Shown here: piece after piece, positions 1 through 10,239 of the stretch
Layout of the letters: each line of letters opens with the position of its first letter
Numbering within the stretch: the first letter of the stretch is position 1
DNA from: Macrothele yani
Taxonomy: Eukaryota; Arthropoda; Arachnida; Araneae; Macrothelidae
Assembly (NCBI GenBank): GCA_039090855.1
Contig: CM076995.1
Location: forward strand, 117,118,770-117,182,769
Reading direction: 5' to 3'
Length of the DNA: 64,000 nucleotides
Notes under the pieces: generated by a model
Seen by the model: only the letters and a program-made list of their open reading frames with translations
Database searches by the model: none
What the model was told of the DNA's origin: nothing
Program-made: the position numbers and the translations under genes

Positions 1-66
1 AAGCTTGAATTGGACTGTTAATGAAAAAATGGCTTGAAGCTTGAATTGGACTGTTAATGAAGAATG
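1..66. repeat. 36-bp tandem duplication
   Basis: The first 36 bases recur, slightly shorter, from 37. Both copies begin with AAGCTT (a HindIII site) and contain TTGAATTGGACTGTTAATGA. The repeat abuts the Tc1-like pseudogene that follows. Confidence 0.8.
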
Positions 67-850
67 GATAGACGGATCGTGCGCCAGGCAAGAACGGATC
101 CAACGGAGACCCAGTCCACTATACAGGCAGGTGTAGCGGCTCCTGTGTGCTCGAGAACCATTTTCCGACGCCTCGCGGAAACGAATCTGCAATCACATCG
201 CCGGCTCCTTGTGATGTTCCTCATCACTCATTCTTTCAACATGCGTGCCAGTACAGAGTGACGTGGAACGCCACAGACTGGCGACGTGTGGTGTTTAGCG
301 ATGAGTGCCGCATCGTTTTGGGGATAGGTGATCATCGTGTCCGAATGTGGAGGTCCTCGGGTCCTCGGCACAATCCCAACCTTGCCATCAACCACCATAC
401 CTCACCCACTGCAGGCACTAGGGTCTAGAGAGGCATAGCGTGCGATAGCCAATCAGCTCTGGTAGTGGTACGTGGATCATTGACAGGCCAGCGGTATCTG
501 GATGAGATCCTACGGCCCCATGCTCTCCCATTCCTGGCCGGGATTTCAGGTGTGCTATACCAGCAGGATAATGCCCGCCCGCACACGGCTCAGGCTGCCC
601 AGGACTGCCTACGTCTTGTCCAGACAGTTCCACGTCCTGCCCGGTCCCCTGACATGTCCGCTATCGAGCATGTGTGTGACCAGTTGAGACGCCAGCTGAC
701 GCCGTGCCGTACTATCCTGGATTTGGAGCACACCGTCCAACACGTGTGGGTCAGTCTGCCGCAGGACAACAACAGGCGTCTGTTCGCCTCCATGGCGGAC
801 CGTATTGCAGCATGTATCGCCGCACGAGGCAGTGCGAAGCACAATTGATT
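64..850 (+). pseudogene. Tc1-like transposase remnant
   Basis: This is a broken transposase of the IS630-Tc1-mariner superfamily, which cuts and pastes its own element at TA sites. The homology is split over frames: an N-terminal piece at 64-210, WRRVVFSDE (first catalytic Asp) near 290, then a 127-residue frame at 465-848. That last frame has the second Asp in YQQDNARPHTA and the Glu in IEHVCDQL. The spacing between the second Asp and the Glu is about two residues shorter than the usual DD34E. There are several frameshifts, so it is dead. No flanking inverted repeats were identified, and the 5' end may lie outside the window. Confidence 0.8.
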
Positions 851-1019
851 ATGACCGGACTGTGTGCCACTTTCTGTAAGTCCTGCAGCTCTGTTTTTGC
901 CATCATCTGTATCATTACGTCCATAAAATTTCGGTTCAATCCCATGTTTTATTCTTGGTGCGCAATTTTCATCATCCGTGAGTGTATGTATGTATAATAT
1001 GTAGAATTCGAACAACAAC

Positions 1020-1830
1020 CAGAAAGGCTGGGGACAAGGACGCTCACAAGCTACAACAAGTCAAGGCGACACAACCACGTAACTCTCACAAGAGCTGTCC
1101 TCTGCTGCGGGAATCGCGATATCAAGGCAAAGAGTTTACAAGAGACTCCACGAGAGAGTTGTACATGCAAGAAGGCTAATAGTCCGTATTCCACTCGCCG
1201 TATCGCACAGAAGGGTCCCTATGATTTGGGCTCGACAAAATCACCCCTAATCAATGGGCCTGTGTTCTCTTTAGTGACAAGTCATAGTAAACACGAATTC
1301 TGAAGTGTGTACATTTGGAGAGCAGCGGGAAGCCGAAATCTTCCCTCTAACATTAGGAAAATTGACCACTATACGGTGGTGGCTGCTGGTTTAGGCTGGC
1401 ATCATGTTGGATGGACGCACCCCACTGCATGTGTTTCCAGAAGGCACCCTGACTGCTACAAGCTACACGGATGACAGCCTAGAAACCCTATGTACGGCTT
1501 CTAAGTGGAGCTGTTGGTCCCCAGTTCCTTTTCATGGCCGATACCACCAGCCTCCATAGGGATCGGCTAGTCGACAAATACCTGGAGAGTGAGAATATTC
1601 ACAGGCCGGACTGGTCCTCGAGATCTTCGGACCTCAACCCGATAGGGCATGTCTGGGATTCCCTGGAAAGAGAAATTACTAGCTGGCACATCCCCATCCC
1701 AGAACCCTTCCGGGACTCCGACGCGCTTTGGTGGAGGAGTGGCAGCTCTTCCCCCAAACTCTCATTCACAGCCTTGTAAACAGCATGAGGACTCTTTGCT
1801 CGAGCTGTATTGTTGTTCGGGGTAATCACT
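1020..1830 (+). pseudogene. Tc1-like transposase remnant, highly decayed
   Basis: A second, different Tc1-type fossil. A short frame near 1254 reads QWACVLFSDK, matching the region around the first catalytic Asp. The frame at 1534-1779 reads SSDLNPIGHVWDSLERE, where the expected catalytic Glu of IEHVWD is Gly. Stops and frameshifts separate the two parts. The element ends were not located. Confidence 0.65.
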
Positions 1831-2120
1831 CCTAATTAGTTCGCACCACTTGCTGCATTACTTTTGGACTGCCATGCGCATGATTCCTCCTCATGCGGTG
1901 ATGGCAGTCCTTCTCTGTTGTGTTTTGCTGCGTTATCGATATAAGTATGTCCATACCAACTGTCATTAAACTCTATCTTATGAATTTTACATTATTCATG
2001 ATTTTGTGTATGTCACGTTAATTTTAGACACCAGTGTAACATAAATTTAAGAGACTTCCCATTACGGCTGGTTGTGGTTTCATTAGGTCTAGTAAATGGA
2101 GTATATTTGCATCATAGTAC

Positions 2121-2654
2121 TATACCGAAGTAAATTTCTCCGTCATTCTTGTTCACGCCGGGCATCGACCCCGGGTTCCCTCATTCCAGAATAAGTTTCT
2201 CTCTCCCAACTAAGCTACGCGGACGTATGTTCTCGCTGCTATCTGCCTTTATCTCATGTGCGTCCTGCGGTGCAGGCAGGACCATGTGTCGCTGTAAGCA
2301 GTCATCCGCTGCAGGACGTACATTGGAGAAATCCCAGTCAATTTGGTGTGTGGAACGTAACATTGCACACATTTATTTTTCGAAGCGCTGAAGAAGGGAT
2401 TCTCTTATTTTTCCTGTCTCTCGGTGTGGAAAGAACATCACACCATTGCGAGAACTTTAACGGCCAGGTCATTCTTAAAGTTCGGGCGCCAATATAACGA
2501 AGATAATTTCTCCGTCATTTTGTCCACGCCGGGCATCGAACCCGGGTCCCCTCATTCCAGAATAAGTCACTCTCCCAACTAAGCTACGCTGACGTATGCT
2601 CTCGCTGCTATCTGTCTTTATCTCATGTGCGTTCTGCGGTGCAGGCACGCCACA
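2121..2654 (-). mobile_element. TRIM-like LTR element with tRNA-like sequence in its LTRs, copy A
   Basis: Two direct repeats (2121-2278 and 2493-2654) flank about 214 bp. On the minus strand the 5' LTR starts TGTGGCGTGCC and ends CTTCGTTATA. One base later comes a perfect primer-binding site, TGGCGCCCGAAC (2480-2491), the type complementary to tRNA-Lys in many LTR elements. GTAC flanks both sides (2117-2120 and 2655-2658), giving a 4-bp target duplication. The inner edge of the left LTR and the polypurine tract are lost in a deletion of about 55 bp at 2278, when compared with the copy at 18844-19413. No ORF is present, so it must be non-autonomous. Each LTR carries A-box and B-box tRNA sequence. 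Confidence 0.75.
2480..2491 (-). other. Primer-binding site of TRIM copy A
   Basis: The minus strand reads TGGCGCCCGAAC, one nucleotide after the 5' LTR. This is the classic tRNA-Lys-type primer-binding sequence of LTR retrotransposons. It is perfect here and has one mismatch in the copy at 19259-19270. Confidence 0.75.
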
Positions 2655-3081
2655 GTACACATAGATTTTACACGAAGCTCATGATTTGATGTAAACATAC
2701 AGACATTTCATCTTCTCCAAGCACGTAAATTGCTGTTTCGGTTTTAACGCTGCCCGGAGCCACCAGGAACAATGAAGGTACTCTTGGCTTTCGTATAACT
2801 TGCATTTTCGTGCGTTGTACATTTGCACTTTTAAACAGTCCAACGTACATCGAATTAGAGAGCTTCTGCCCATCACTTCACGGACATACATTTCGAATTA
2901 TCACATGATAAGAAAAATTGAAATGTGTATGATAAACCTTTGGATTGTAGATAGTTCTACTATACTCGCGGCAGTACTACTCTGACTTTGGAATTGAGGG
3001 TACTCGTTATGTACTTCCAGTGCAAAACACAGTTACAGTCTCAAAGCTCGTATACGAGCCTGAACTGGGGCTTAAAGTATA
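2655..3081. other. No recognised feature
   Basis: Unique-looking AT-rich sequence between a TRIM and a Tc1/mariner-type element. I see no supported gene or repeat. Confidence 0.5.
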
Positions 3082-4008
3082 CAGGGGGATTGCAAACTCC
3101 TTCAACAAAACAAGAGGGGTGACAGTACACATCAAGACGAACAATATTTGCAATGGAACCTAGGGCCGCATTCAATTCCTAGTGAGAGAAAAGACCACGT
3201 TCGAAAAACGTCCAGCAGGCACACGGAGTTCCAACACGTGCACGAGAAGCACAAGATGCAAATCAGGTGCTCTGAACACGCTCGTAGACGATGAGGAGCA
3301 AACATTTAAAAACGCAGCCGAACCCGTTCAGCAATATTACCGTGCGAACATCACATGAGAATTTACGTATACGTCTGACCAGCGCAGCGTACCGTGTGTT
3401 CCTGGAGCAAGTGCTTCCCGGTCTATCGCAGGATGTTCCGCTCACCCCATGGAGGGACATGTGGTTTATGCATGATGGGGCCCCAGCACACTTTGCCACC
3501 GAGGACCGATACTTCCTAAATGCGACATATCTCGGGCGATGGATTGGAGGCGGTGGACCTGTGACTTAGCCTCCACGCTCCCCGGACCTTAATCCACTGG
3601 ACTTCTTCTTCTGGGGGCACATGAAAACATTGGTGTACGAGACACACGTGGACTCCCTGGAATATCCGTAGAGCGAATCGCTGTCGCTGCGGACAAGATC
3701 AACACCACACCGGGAGTCTACGAGAGTGTGCGACAGTCCTTCATTGGCAGGTGTGGGCTGTACAACGACGACCTTGGACGCCAGTTTGAGCGGCTCCTTT
3801 GATTCTTTCTCTGATGCAATTGGAATTGTGAAACTCACAAATTAGGTATGTCTCTTTGCTTTCACTGTTGAAGGCTAAACGTGGATATGTAATTTTATTC
3901 TTTTCTGGCACTAGGAGTGGAATGCGGCCCTAGGTTCCATTGCAAATGTTGTTCGTCTTGAAGTGTACTATCACTCCTCTTGTTTTGTTGAAGGAGTTTA
4001 CAATCACG
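3082..4008 (+). mobile_element. Deleted Tc1/mariner-superfamily element with ~90-bp inverted repeats
   Basis: Inverted ends at 3082-3173 and 3920-4008 match over about 90 bp (both contain CTCCTTCAACAAAACAAG) and are bounded by TA. The interior holds a decayed transposase. WFMHDGAPAHF near 3460 carries one catalytic Asp, and PPRSPDLNPLDFFFWG near 3570-3615 carries the last. The two Asp are 41 residues apart, counting an internal stop, which resembles the rosa-type DD41D group. The N-terminal half is missing, so this copy is an internally deleted, dead derivative. Confidence 0.75.
3240..3840 (+). pseudogene. DD41D-like transposase, C-terminal remnant
   Basis: The first part is in the frame 3291-3569 (ending at a stop inside the conserved GGPV-PPRSPD block) and continues beyond it. 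DGAPAHF, RWIGGGGPV and NPLDFFFWGHMK are all present, the usual order in ITm transposases of this type. At least one stop and one frameshift follow. It lies wholly between the inverted repeats of the 3082-4008 element. Confidence 0.7.
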
Positions 4009-4079
4009 TAGACTCCCGGTGTGGTGTTGATCCTGTATACGTACTGGTTCTAAATGTTATGCGTACGTACATTAAAATA

Positions 4080-5505
4080 CACTGACGGAAAAAAATCCCA
4101 ACACCACGAAAAAATAGTTGTAGAAGAATGAAATGGCGGCAATACATTTGTATAGGTAACATATTTAATCGATTAAGGTTTCAAGATCACAGCTTAATGT
4201 AAGCGCGAGAAGAGCCATTTTAAATGTGAAATGCTGGTACATTAATAACCGGTGTAACCGCCAGAATGTTGAATGAAAGCACGCAAACGTTCATGCATTG
4301 TGTCGTACAGGTGCTGGATGTCAGTTTGTGGGATGGAGTTCCATGCCTGTTGCACTTGGTCGGTCAATACAGGGACGGTTAATGCTGGTTGCGGGTGACG
4401 CTGCAGTTGTCGTCCAATGATGTCCCATACGTGCTCGATTGGTGAAAGATCTGGTGATCCAGCAGGCCACGGCAACATGTCGACACTCTGTAGAGCATGT
4501 TGGGTTACAACAGCGGTATGCGGGCGAGCATTATCCTGTTGGAAACCACCCCTGGAATGCTGTTCATGAATGGCAGCACAACAGGTTGAATCACCAGACC
4601 GACGTACAACTGTGCCCTCACGGTGCGTGGGATAACCACGAGAGTGCTCCTGCTGTCATAGGAAATTGCTCCCCAGACCATAACTCCAGGTGTAGGTCCA
4701 GTGTGTCTCTGCCGCAGACAGGTTGGTTGCAGGCGCTCACCTGGCCTCCTTCTAATTAACACACGGCCATCACTGGCACCCAGGCAGAACCGGCTTTCAT
4801 CAGAAAACACAACAGATCTCCACTCCGTCCTCCAATGAGCTCTAGCTTGACACCACTGACGTCGCAAACGGCAGTGGTTTGGAGTAAGTGGAATGCACGC
4901 TACAGGGCGTCTGGCTCGGAGCTGTCCTTCAAGTAACCGATTTGTAACAGTTTGTTGTGTCACTGTGGTGGCAACTGCAGCTCGAATTGCTGCCGCAGAC
5001 GCGGTACGATGCGCCACGGCCATACGCCGTACACGGCGGTCTTCCCTCTCGGTAGTGCCACGTGGCCGGCTGGAACCCGGTCTTCTTGAGGCAGTACCTT
5101 CCCTTGACCACCGCTGCCAACAATCATGCACAGTGGCTACATTCCTGCCAAGTCGTTCTGCAATATTGCGGAACGAAAATCCACCTTCTAGTAGCCCTAT
5201 TACACGACCTCTTTCAAACTGCGTGAGCTGTTGATAATGACTTCTTCGTCTTCTTAAAGGCATTCTTGACTAACATCAACACACTACGTCGAATCTCAAC
5301 GATAACTAACGCTCACGAACGTTACAGCGCGTATTTACAGCAAACCTGCATTGCATGTTCCGAGGGGCGCTACTAGCGCCACACGTATGCGCCGAGCGCG
5401 AAATTTGCATGGACGTCATCTTACAGGATGTACTCTCACCGCCTACCAACTGTCGTTTATGTAACACAACCCCTTCTTGGTGTTGGGATTTTTTCTCCGT
5501 CAGTG
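4080..5505 (-). mobile_element. Nearly intact Tc1-like transposon
   Basis: Inverted ends CACTGACGGAAAAAAATC (left) and its near-complement on the right (CACTGACGGAGAAAAAATC on the minus strand) are flanked by TA (4078-4079 and 5506-5507). The 1.43-kb length is typical for Tc1. The encoded transposase is complete apart from one frameshift, so insertion was probably recent relative to the other copies here. Confidence 0.92.
4242..5263 (-). pseudogene. Tc1-like transposase with a single frameshift
   Basis: The start is the ATG at 5263. The 252-residue first frame has an N-terminal helix-turn-helix region (QFERGRVIGLLEGG, then SFRNIAERLGRNVATVHDCWQ), a second DNA-binding helix set at about 75-125, and the first catalytic Asp at residue 155 in VVFSDESRF. 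Near 4530 one extra base in a GGGG/TTT context shifts the frame just before QQDNARPH, which holds the second Asp. The C-terminal frame (4242-4478) supplies SPIEHVWD with the catalytic Glu and ends in a stop. The protein would be about 340 residues, the family's usual length. As read, the product is truncated before the second Asp and should be inactive. Confidence 0.9.
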
Positions 5506-5507
5506 TA

Positions 5508-5999
5508 TGATCTCAGTTTCGGTAACGTCTCTAAAAAATACAGATCTAAAAATACAGTTGGCCAGCGGGAGGATACTTATTGTGGTGGAAGGGCAAGCTG
5601 ACAGAAAAGTGCTGCAATAAAGGCGGAACTATCCACGTTATTCCTTCCTTCCTTTCTGAGGAGGAAATGCTGACAGAAGAACGAATGGATGGTCTCTTAC
5701 ACGTTATTCCCTTATTAGTGTAGAGAAATACGGAAAAACCATGAGATCTTTTCGGTGAAAAGGACTTTTCAGCTTCCACTTCATAGTCAGTCAGGTTTTC
5801 CCTGTGTTACGTGGTTATGTTAACTTCAAAGTCTTGCGTGTTTGAAGACAATAAAATAGGTATAAGTAATAATTTTTCGCAATCCTTTTAAAACTCTTAT
5901 AAAGTACTTTATTCTTATCCTTACTTAAACGCAGAAAGAGTGTCCTTAGCTTAATTAGTTTTCCTCGCTGCTCCTCTGAAACTAAGAAATCCTTCTCTA
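5508..5999. other. No recognised feature
   Basis: AT-rich sequence with no supported ORF or repeat. Confidence 0.5.
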
Positions 6000-6510
6000 A
6001 ATCCTCCTGCGGTCATTCCTTCGTGCTGCCGAGAATACCTCCATTCCCCGGGTAAGCTTAAGAAGTGCTTTCCCAACACGCCAGGCCTTTCCTGCCCTCG
6101 TGCTCCTACCACCATTCGCTTTCAAATCCTAGAAGTGACTCCCCTAACCCCCTCCTTTGTTTCTACCCAAATCGACCCCTTTACCTCCACAAAGCCCCTC
6201 GGCTACCAAGTTCCTGGGAAGCACACTCCGGCATCGGCTAATACACAGCATCAAGGCAAAAAATTAAGAAGGCTTGCGCTTTCAGTGGGCTGCTTTGAAA
6301 TAAAGGCAAAGGATCAAACGAGCACGGACAATACTAATCCGTCTACAAGATACAAAGGCGCACACTCTAAAATGAGACAAACTGGCGTCTCTAAATAAAC
6401 CGTGTCTCCGATCTTCTTGGAAACAAAGGAAAAGGAGCACTAAAGCGAAATAAAAGTTGCGAAATGAGATTTAATATCTTTGACTAAATTCTACAATTAA
6501 ATCTCCGTAA
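6000..6510 (+). repeat. Diverged interspersed repeat, copy 1
   Basis: This block is an inverted, diverged match to 27836-28360. Shared landmarks include the CTCCATTCCCC / GGGGGAATGGAGG pair, AAGCGAAATAAAAGTTGCGAAATGA and ATTAAATCTCCGTAACAC. It is C-rich on this strand in its first half. I cannot assign a family, and no coding potential is evident. Confidence 0.65.
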
Positions 6511-6955
6511 CACCTGAGTATAAATATTTTCAATTTAAACGTCAGGGAATATGAATAACTGCAAAAGAAGTTGTTCAAATTAATGAATTGAGATGCAAAT
6601 CAGCATTGAAAATATGGGCGAATTGATTCCATCTCATTCAGGGCCTACTGAAGGTCTGAACGCATACATGAGACAAATAAGATACCACTTACAGCCTTAG
6701 ATCGAAGATTCTTAAAATTTCCCATTATGTCTTTAACACCGAAGAAAATGAATGAAACCTTTACGTCCTTTGAACGATTCTTAAGCTTCACTGAAGTATA
6801 TATAATCTGAATGCTTATAGAAGAGCACAAGCCGGTTGTTGGTGTGGTGATGTAAGTATCCCAACATTAAAATTGCTTTTGTTTTGTGTGTGTGAGTCCA
6901 TTGAAAAAAAAAACGCCCACAGGTAGGGTCAGTTCTGATTAAGCCGTCAATTTGG
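6511..6955. other. No recognised feature
   Basis: AT-rich, with one A-run near 6905. No supported gene. Confidence 0.5.
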
Positions 6956-7103
6956 GACGTAGGACTACGACTTGCAAATCGGAGAGTTGAAATGAGCTAG
7001 TCGAGTATGGTTTCAAAGCGTTTATTTAATTTGTTATAGCCAACGCAAGTCTATGATATGAAAAGTAGCTTGATATAATTTTTTGCAAATACTGCTGGAT
7101 ACA

Positions 7104-7250
7104 TTACGACGCAAAGCAGATCGATACACAAATTATCCAACGTGATGCTTTGTCTTCTGGGGGCTTCTTACATTCCTCATCACTTGCTCTAGGCTCGCAT
7201 TTTGATTTTCTCCACTTTTGCTTGCGTTCATTCTGCGAATTCCGCGGCAT
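7104..7250 (-). CDS. Small basic ORF inside composite element
   Basis: Reads from ATG at 7250 to TAA at 7104, 48 residues, starting MPRNSQNERKQKWRKSK. It is rich in Lys, Arg and Glu for the first 36 residues and hydrophobic at the end. The Lys/Arg-rich start resembles the first exon of some element-encoded proteins, but I do not recognise a family. It lies downstream of the duplicated block, and the Tc1 insertion (7341-8708) sits about 90 bp upstream of the ATG. It may be a truncated first exon or chance. Confidence 0.3.
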   Translation of the reverse strand: MPRNSQNERKQKWRKSKCEPRASDEECKKPPEDKASRWIICVSICFAS

Positions 7251-7340
7251 TGTCGAAACTGTTAATCCGTTCACACGAAAACAATTTTTTAAAATTTTAG
7301 TTTAAACGACCGAGATATGTTCTTTATATATTTGAATATA

Positions 7341-8708
7341 CACTGCTGGTCACCCGAAATGAAACACTAAGAAGGACACGAGATAGCAAAGCCAGATTTA
7401 CTGGACACATAACAACAGATACAAAGATGAAACTATTGAGCTTACAGGCCCGTGCGACTTGCGGAACACGCAGACATCAATAGTTCGTGTGGCCTCATGG
7501 CTGGCAATAACGGCCGCTACACGCCGCGGCATCGAACGAAAAAGGCTTTGGATGTGGGCTTGGGGTATGTCGGTCCATACTGTTTCCACACGTTGCCACA
7601 GTTCATCAGGCGTAGCCGCGGGTGGTGCTTGCCGGGCCACTCGGTTGCCGATCAGCGACCAGACGTGTTCGATGGGCGACATGTCGGAAAAACAGGCGAG
7701 CTACGGCAGCAGTGACACCTGGTGCGCCGTGAAGAATTGTTGCACGATTCGTGCCACGTGCGGACCCGCATTGTCCTGTTGAAACGTGGCCGTTGGCAGG
7801 TCCTGCAGGTAAGGGAGGACTACAGGCTCCAAAACGTCGGAGATGTAGCGGTGGCTGTTGAGTGTACCGGCGATGCGTACCACAAGGGTGCGAGTGTCAT
7901 ATCCAATTGCGCCCCAAACCATAACGCCAGGCGACGGACCGGTATGGCGATGCATAATGCAGGCGTCTTACAGTCTCTCGCCACGGTGCCGCCACGCGTG
8001 TATCCGACCATCCTGGTGTTGCAGGCAGAAGAGGGATTCGTCGGAGAAGAGAGTGTCGTGCCATTCCGTAGTCCAGGAGCGGCGTTCAACTGCCCACTGC
8101 CGCCGCACTCGCCGGTGATGTAACGTCAATGGTAATCGGAGCAATGGCCGCCGTGCGACAAGTACCCGCTCCTACAGACGACGTCGAACGGTACGTGCTG
8201 ACACAGGTTGTTGCGCAACACACCCTAATTCCTGCGCTAACGTTCGTGATGTGGCGGTGCGGGCCGTCAATGCCCGCCGCACAACATGCCGGTTCTCTCG
8301 TTCGGTGGTGCGCCGCGGCTGCGGCAATCGCTCACGTCAGTCCGTCAGTCCCTCCTGCACTCACCGAATTCATACTCGCCTCACTGTGGCTGGATGTCTT
8401 CCCACACGGGTGCCGTTGTCTCGGTACGATAAACCGCTGTCGCGATAAGCCACTATTCGTCCTCTGTTGGACTCCAAAACGTACTGAAATGACTGCCGTA
8501 TTCTGCGACGAGGCATCAGGAAGCTTCCCACGCACAGTCCCGGCAGCACAACACATTTCCACTACTTACACCCCGTCTTCTGTGCACTCTTCTTATAGTG
8601 CTTCTCGGTGGCGTGCCGGGCGCACATGATTTGCATATGCCCTGCAATGCTAATCGTTTGCATGTCCTCTCTTCCTTCTTGGTGTTACATTTTAGGTGGC
8701 CAGCATTG
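7341..8708 (-). mobile_element. Tc1-like transposon, decayed, nested
   Basis: Imperfect inverted ends start CACTGCTGGTCACCCGAAAT at the left, and the right end on the minus strand reads CAATGCTGGCCACCTAAAAT. Both are bounded by TA (7339-7340 and 8709-8710). It splits a sequence that is tandemly duplicated just to its right: TTTGAATA|TCTCGT at the insertion versus TTTGAATAGATCTCGT near 8870. Confidence 0.88.
7398..8516 (-). pseudogene. Tc1-like transposase pseudogene
   Basis: The likely start is the ATG at 8516 (MPRRRIRQ). The N-terminal DNA-binding region is broken by stops and frameshifts between 8120 and 8450. FSDESLFCLQ near 8050 carries the first Asp. The frame at 7701-7955 gives the HTGPSPGVMVWGAIGYD block and FQQDNAGPH with the second Asp. 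The frame at 7398-7682 gives SPIEHVWSLIG with the catalytic Glu. All three acidic residues survive, but in different frames. Confidence 0.85.
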
Positions 8709-8935
8709 TATCTCGTGGAGAGCTTTAAAACGATACCACGCACAGTCGTTTTGCACTCACGGTCATCCAGATAGACCGCGATATTGTCAAAAGTGTTTAC
8801 CGGTTTACAAAAAAACAATTTTTTGAATGTTCAGCTCAAACCACTTCGAAATGTCCTTCGTATATTTGAATAGATCTCGTCGAGAGCTTTAAAACGATAC
8901 CACGCACAGTTGTATTGCGCTCACGGTTGCAGAGG
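8709..8935. repeat. Imperfect tandem duplication flanking the nested Tc1
   Basis: GAGAGCTTTAAAACGATACC followed by ACGCACAGT occurs at 8718 and again near 8883. The AACAATTTTTT-containing block occurs at about 7280 and 8815. The unit is about 170 bp, and its left copy is cut by the Tc1 at 7341-8708. Confidence 0.7.
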
Positions 8936-9194
8936 TAAACTGAGACAAACACGCCGGCACACATAGAAATATTGCATCATCCTCCCGCGCACACTGACCG
9001 AGGGAAACGTCGCGCGCACGATGTATTGCGCAGTACGCGAATTGGACTCCACGTTGTTTACGAATATGCTAACACGATTAGTGTGCGGCACGTATTTTTA
9101 GCGCTATAATGATTTCAATTGGGACCTTTTTTTGTCTCAGGTGGTCGGCCATAAGTCGCCCCATACTATCCGCGGAGTTAGTTGTAGTCCTACG

Positions 9195-9840
9195 TCAAAA
9201 CAAGTTTGCAAAATCATGCAATGCATTGATTAGAATACGCTTTCCAACATACCAGATATCATTACTCAAGTTATGAGAATAATGGCTGTGGAATAAATCT
9301 CGATCCTGTGCTCTGACCCTTGATCCCATATCGATGATATTCAACAGAACCGGTTCGGTGTACCTCCGAAATAACATGACAAAGTTTTGTCGCAATCGAA
9401 GCATTTTTACGTAAGTTATGATGCATAAGGGCTGTGGAATAGATCCCGCTCCTGTGTCCTTACCTTTGACCGCATTTCTCCCATTTTCAACAGAATTCGT
9501 CCCCAGGCAGGCCCCTACAACATACTAAGATTTCATCCAAATCGAAGCATTTTTACGTAAGTTATGACGCATAATGGCGATGGAAGTGATTCCGCTCCTA
9601 TGTCCTGACCTTTGACCCCATTTCGCCCATTTTCAATAGGGTTTGTGGCCAGGTGGTCCCCTATCACATACTAAAATTTAATCGAAATCGAACCTTTTTT
9701 ACGTTAGTTATGACGCATAAAAGCAGCGGAATGGATCCCGCTCCTATGTACTGACCTTTCACCCCATTTCGTTCACTTTAAATAAGGTTCCTTCCCAGGT
9801 GATACCCTATCGAACGATTGTTACGCGAGTTATCGTGCGG
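9195..9840. repeat. ~146-bp tandem repeat, array 1
   Basis: GTTATGACGCATAA-type blocks recur at about 9414, 9559 and 9707. Each is followed by CCTTTGACC, CCCATTTTCAATAGGGTT and TTCATCGAAATCGAA-like stretches. Units diverge from one another. The array ends in a GACGGACATACGCACACA tail. There is no ORF. Array 2 (10915-11440) is the same family. Confidence 0.8.
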
Positions 9841-10235
9841 ACGGACATACGCACACAACGCGTGACACAATGAAGCAGATGGGAATCGCAACCATCTGCT
9901 TGCAAGAGTATGCCGTCATAAAACTTTAATAGGATCTACACACAACGCGTGACGTAATGAGACAGATGGCGTGACAGCGCACCAACATTCTCAAACGCGA
10001 GATTGTGACGTCATAAGATTTATAAGCATTGGAAACATTAATGGAACGACGCGATGACACTAAAAACGTTATAATTCGGTGTGGTTATTTAACCCACTAA
10101 ACGAATTCTCATAAAGTCGAGATCAAGCTAAATTGATTTCTAGTACCAGAAAACGGTAGGGTAACGACTTTCATCAAAATTCTTAGAGCCGTTTTCAAAA
10201 TAAAATGTGCATACATACATACAATAATTGTTACT
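9841..10235. other. No recognised gene; spacer between repeats
   Basis: Two similar short blocks (ACACACAACGCGTGAC with ATGA-CAGATGG) near 9855 and 9940 suggest a local duplication. Nothing else is recognised. Confidence 0.5.
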
Positions 10236-10239
10236 TTAA

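Larger units (their letters stand above)
6956..9196 (-). mobile_element. Candidate composite DNA element with GACGTAGGACTAC inverted ends
   Basis: The left end reads GACGTAGGACTACGACT (6956-) and the right end reads GTTGTAGTCCTACGTC (9181-9196), an inverted match of at least 13 bp. Inside are a 48-codon minus-strand ORF (7104-7250), a tandemly repeated upstream block (7270-7340 joined to 8709-8930) and a complete Tc1 insertion (7341-8708). Without the Tc1 the element is about 0.87 kb. No transposase of its own was found, and the superfamily is unknown. Confidence 0.45.

Noticed and set aside
2107..2660. SINE dimer interpretation of the paired tRNA-like repeats
   Set aside because: The primer-binding site, polypurine tract (in copy B) and 4-bp duplications fit an LTR element better, though a SINE origin of the tRNA-like part is possible.
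4893..5234. 113-codon plus-strand ORF
   Set aside because: Shadow of the Tc1 transposase on the opposite strand.
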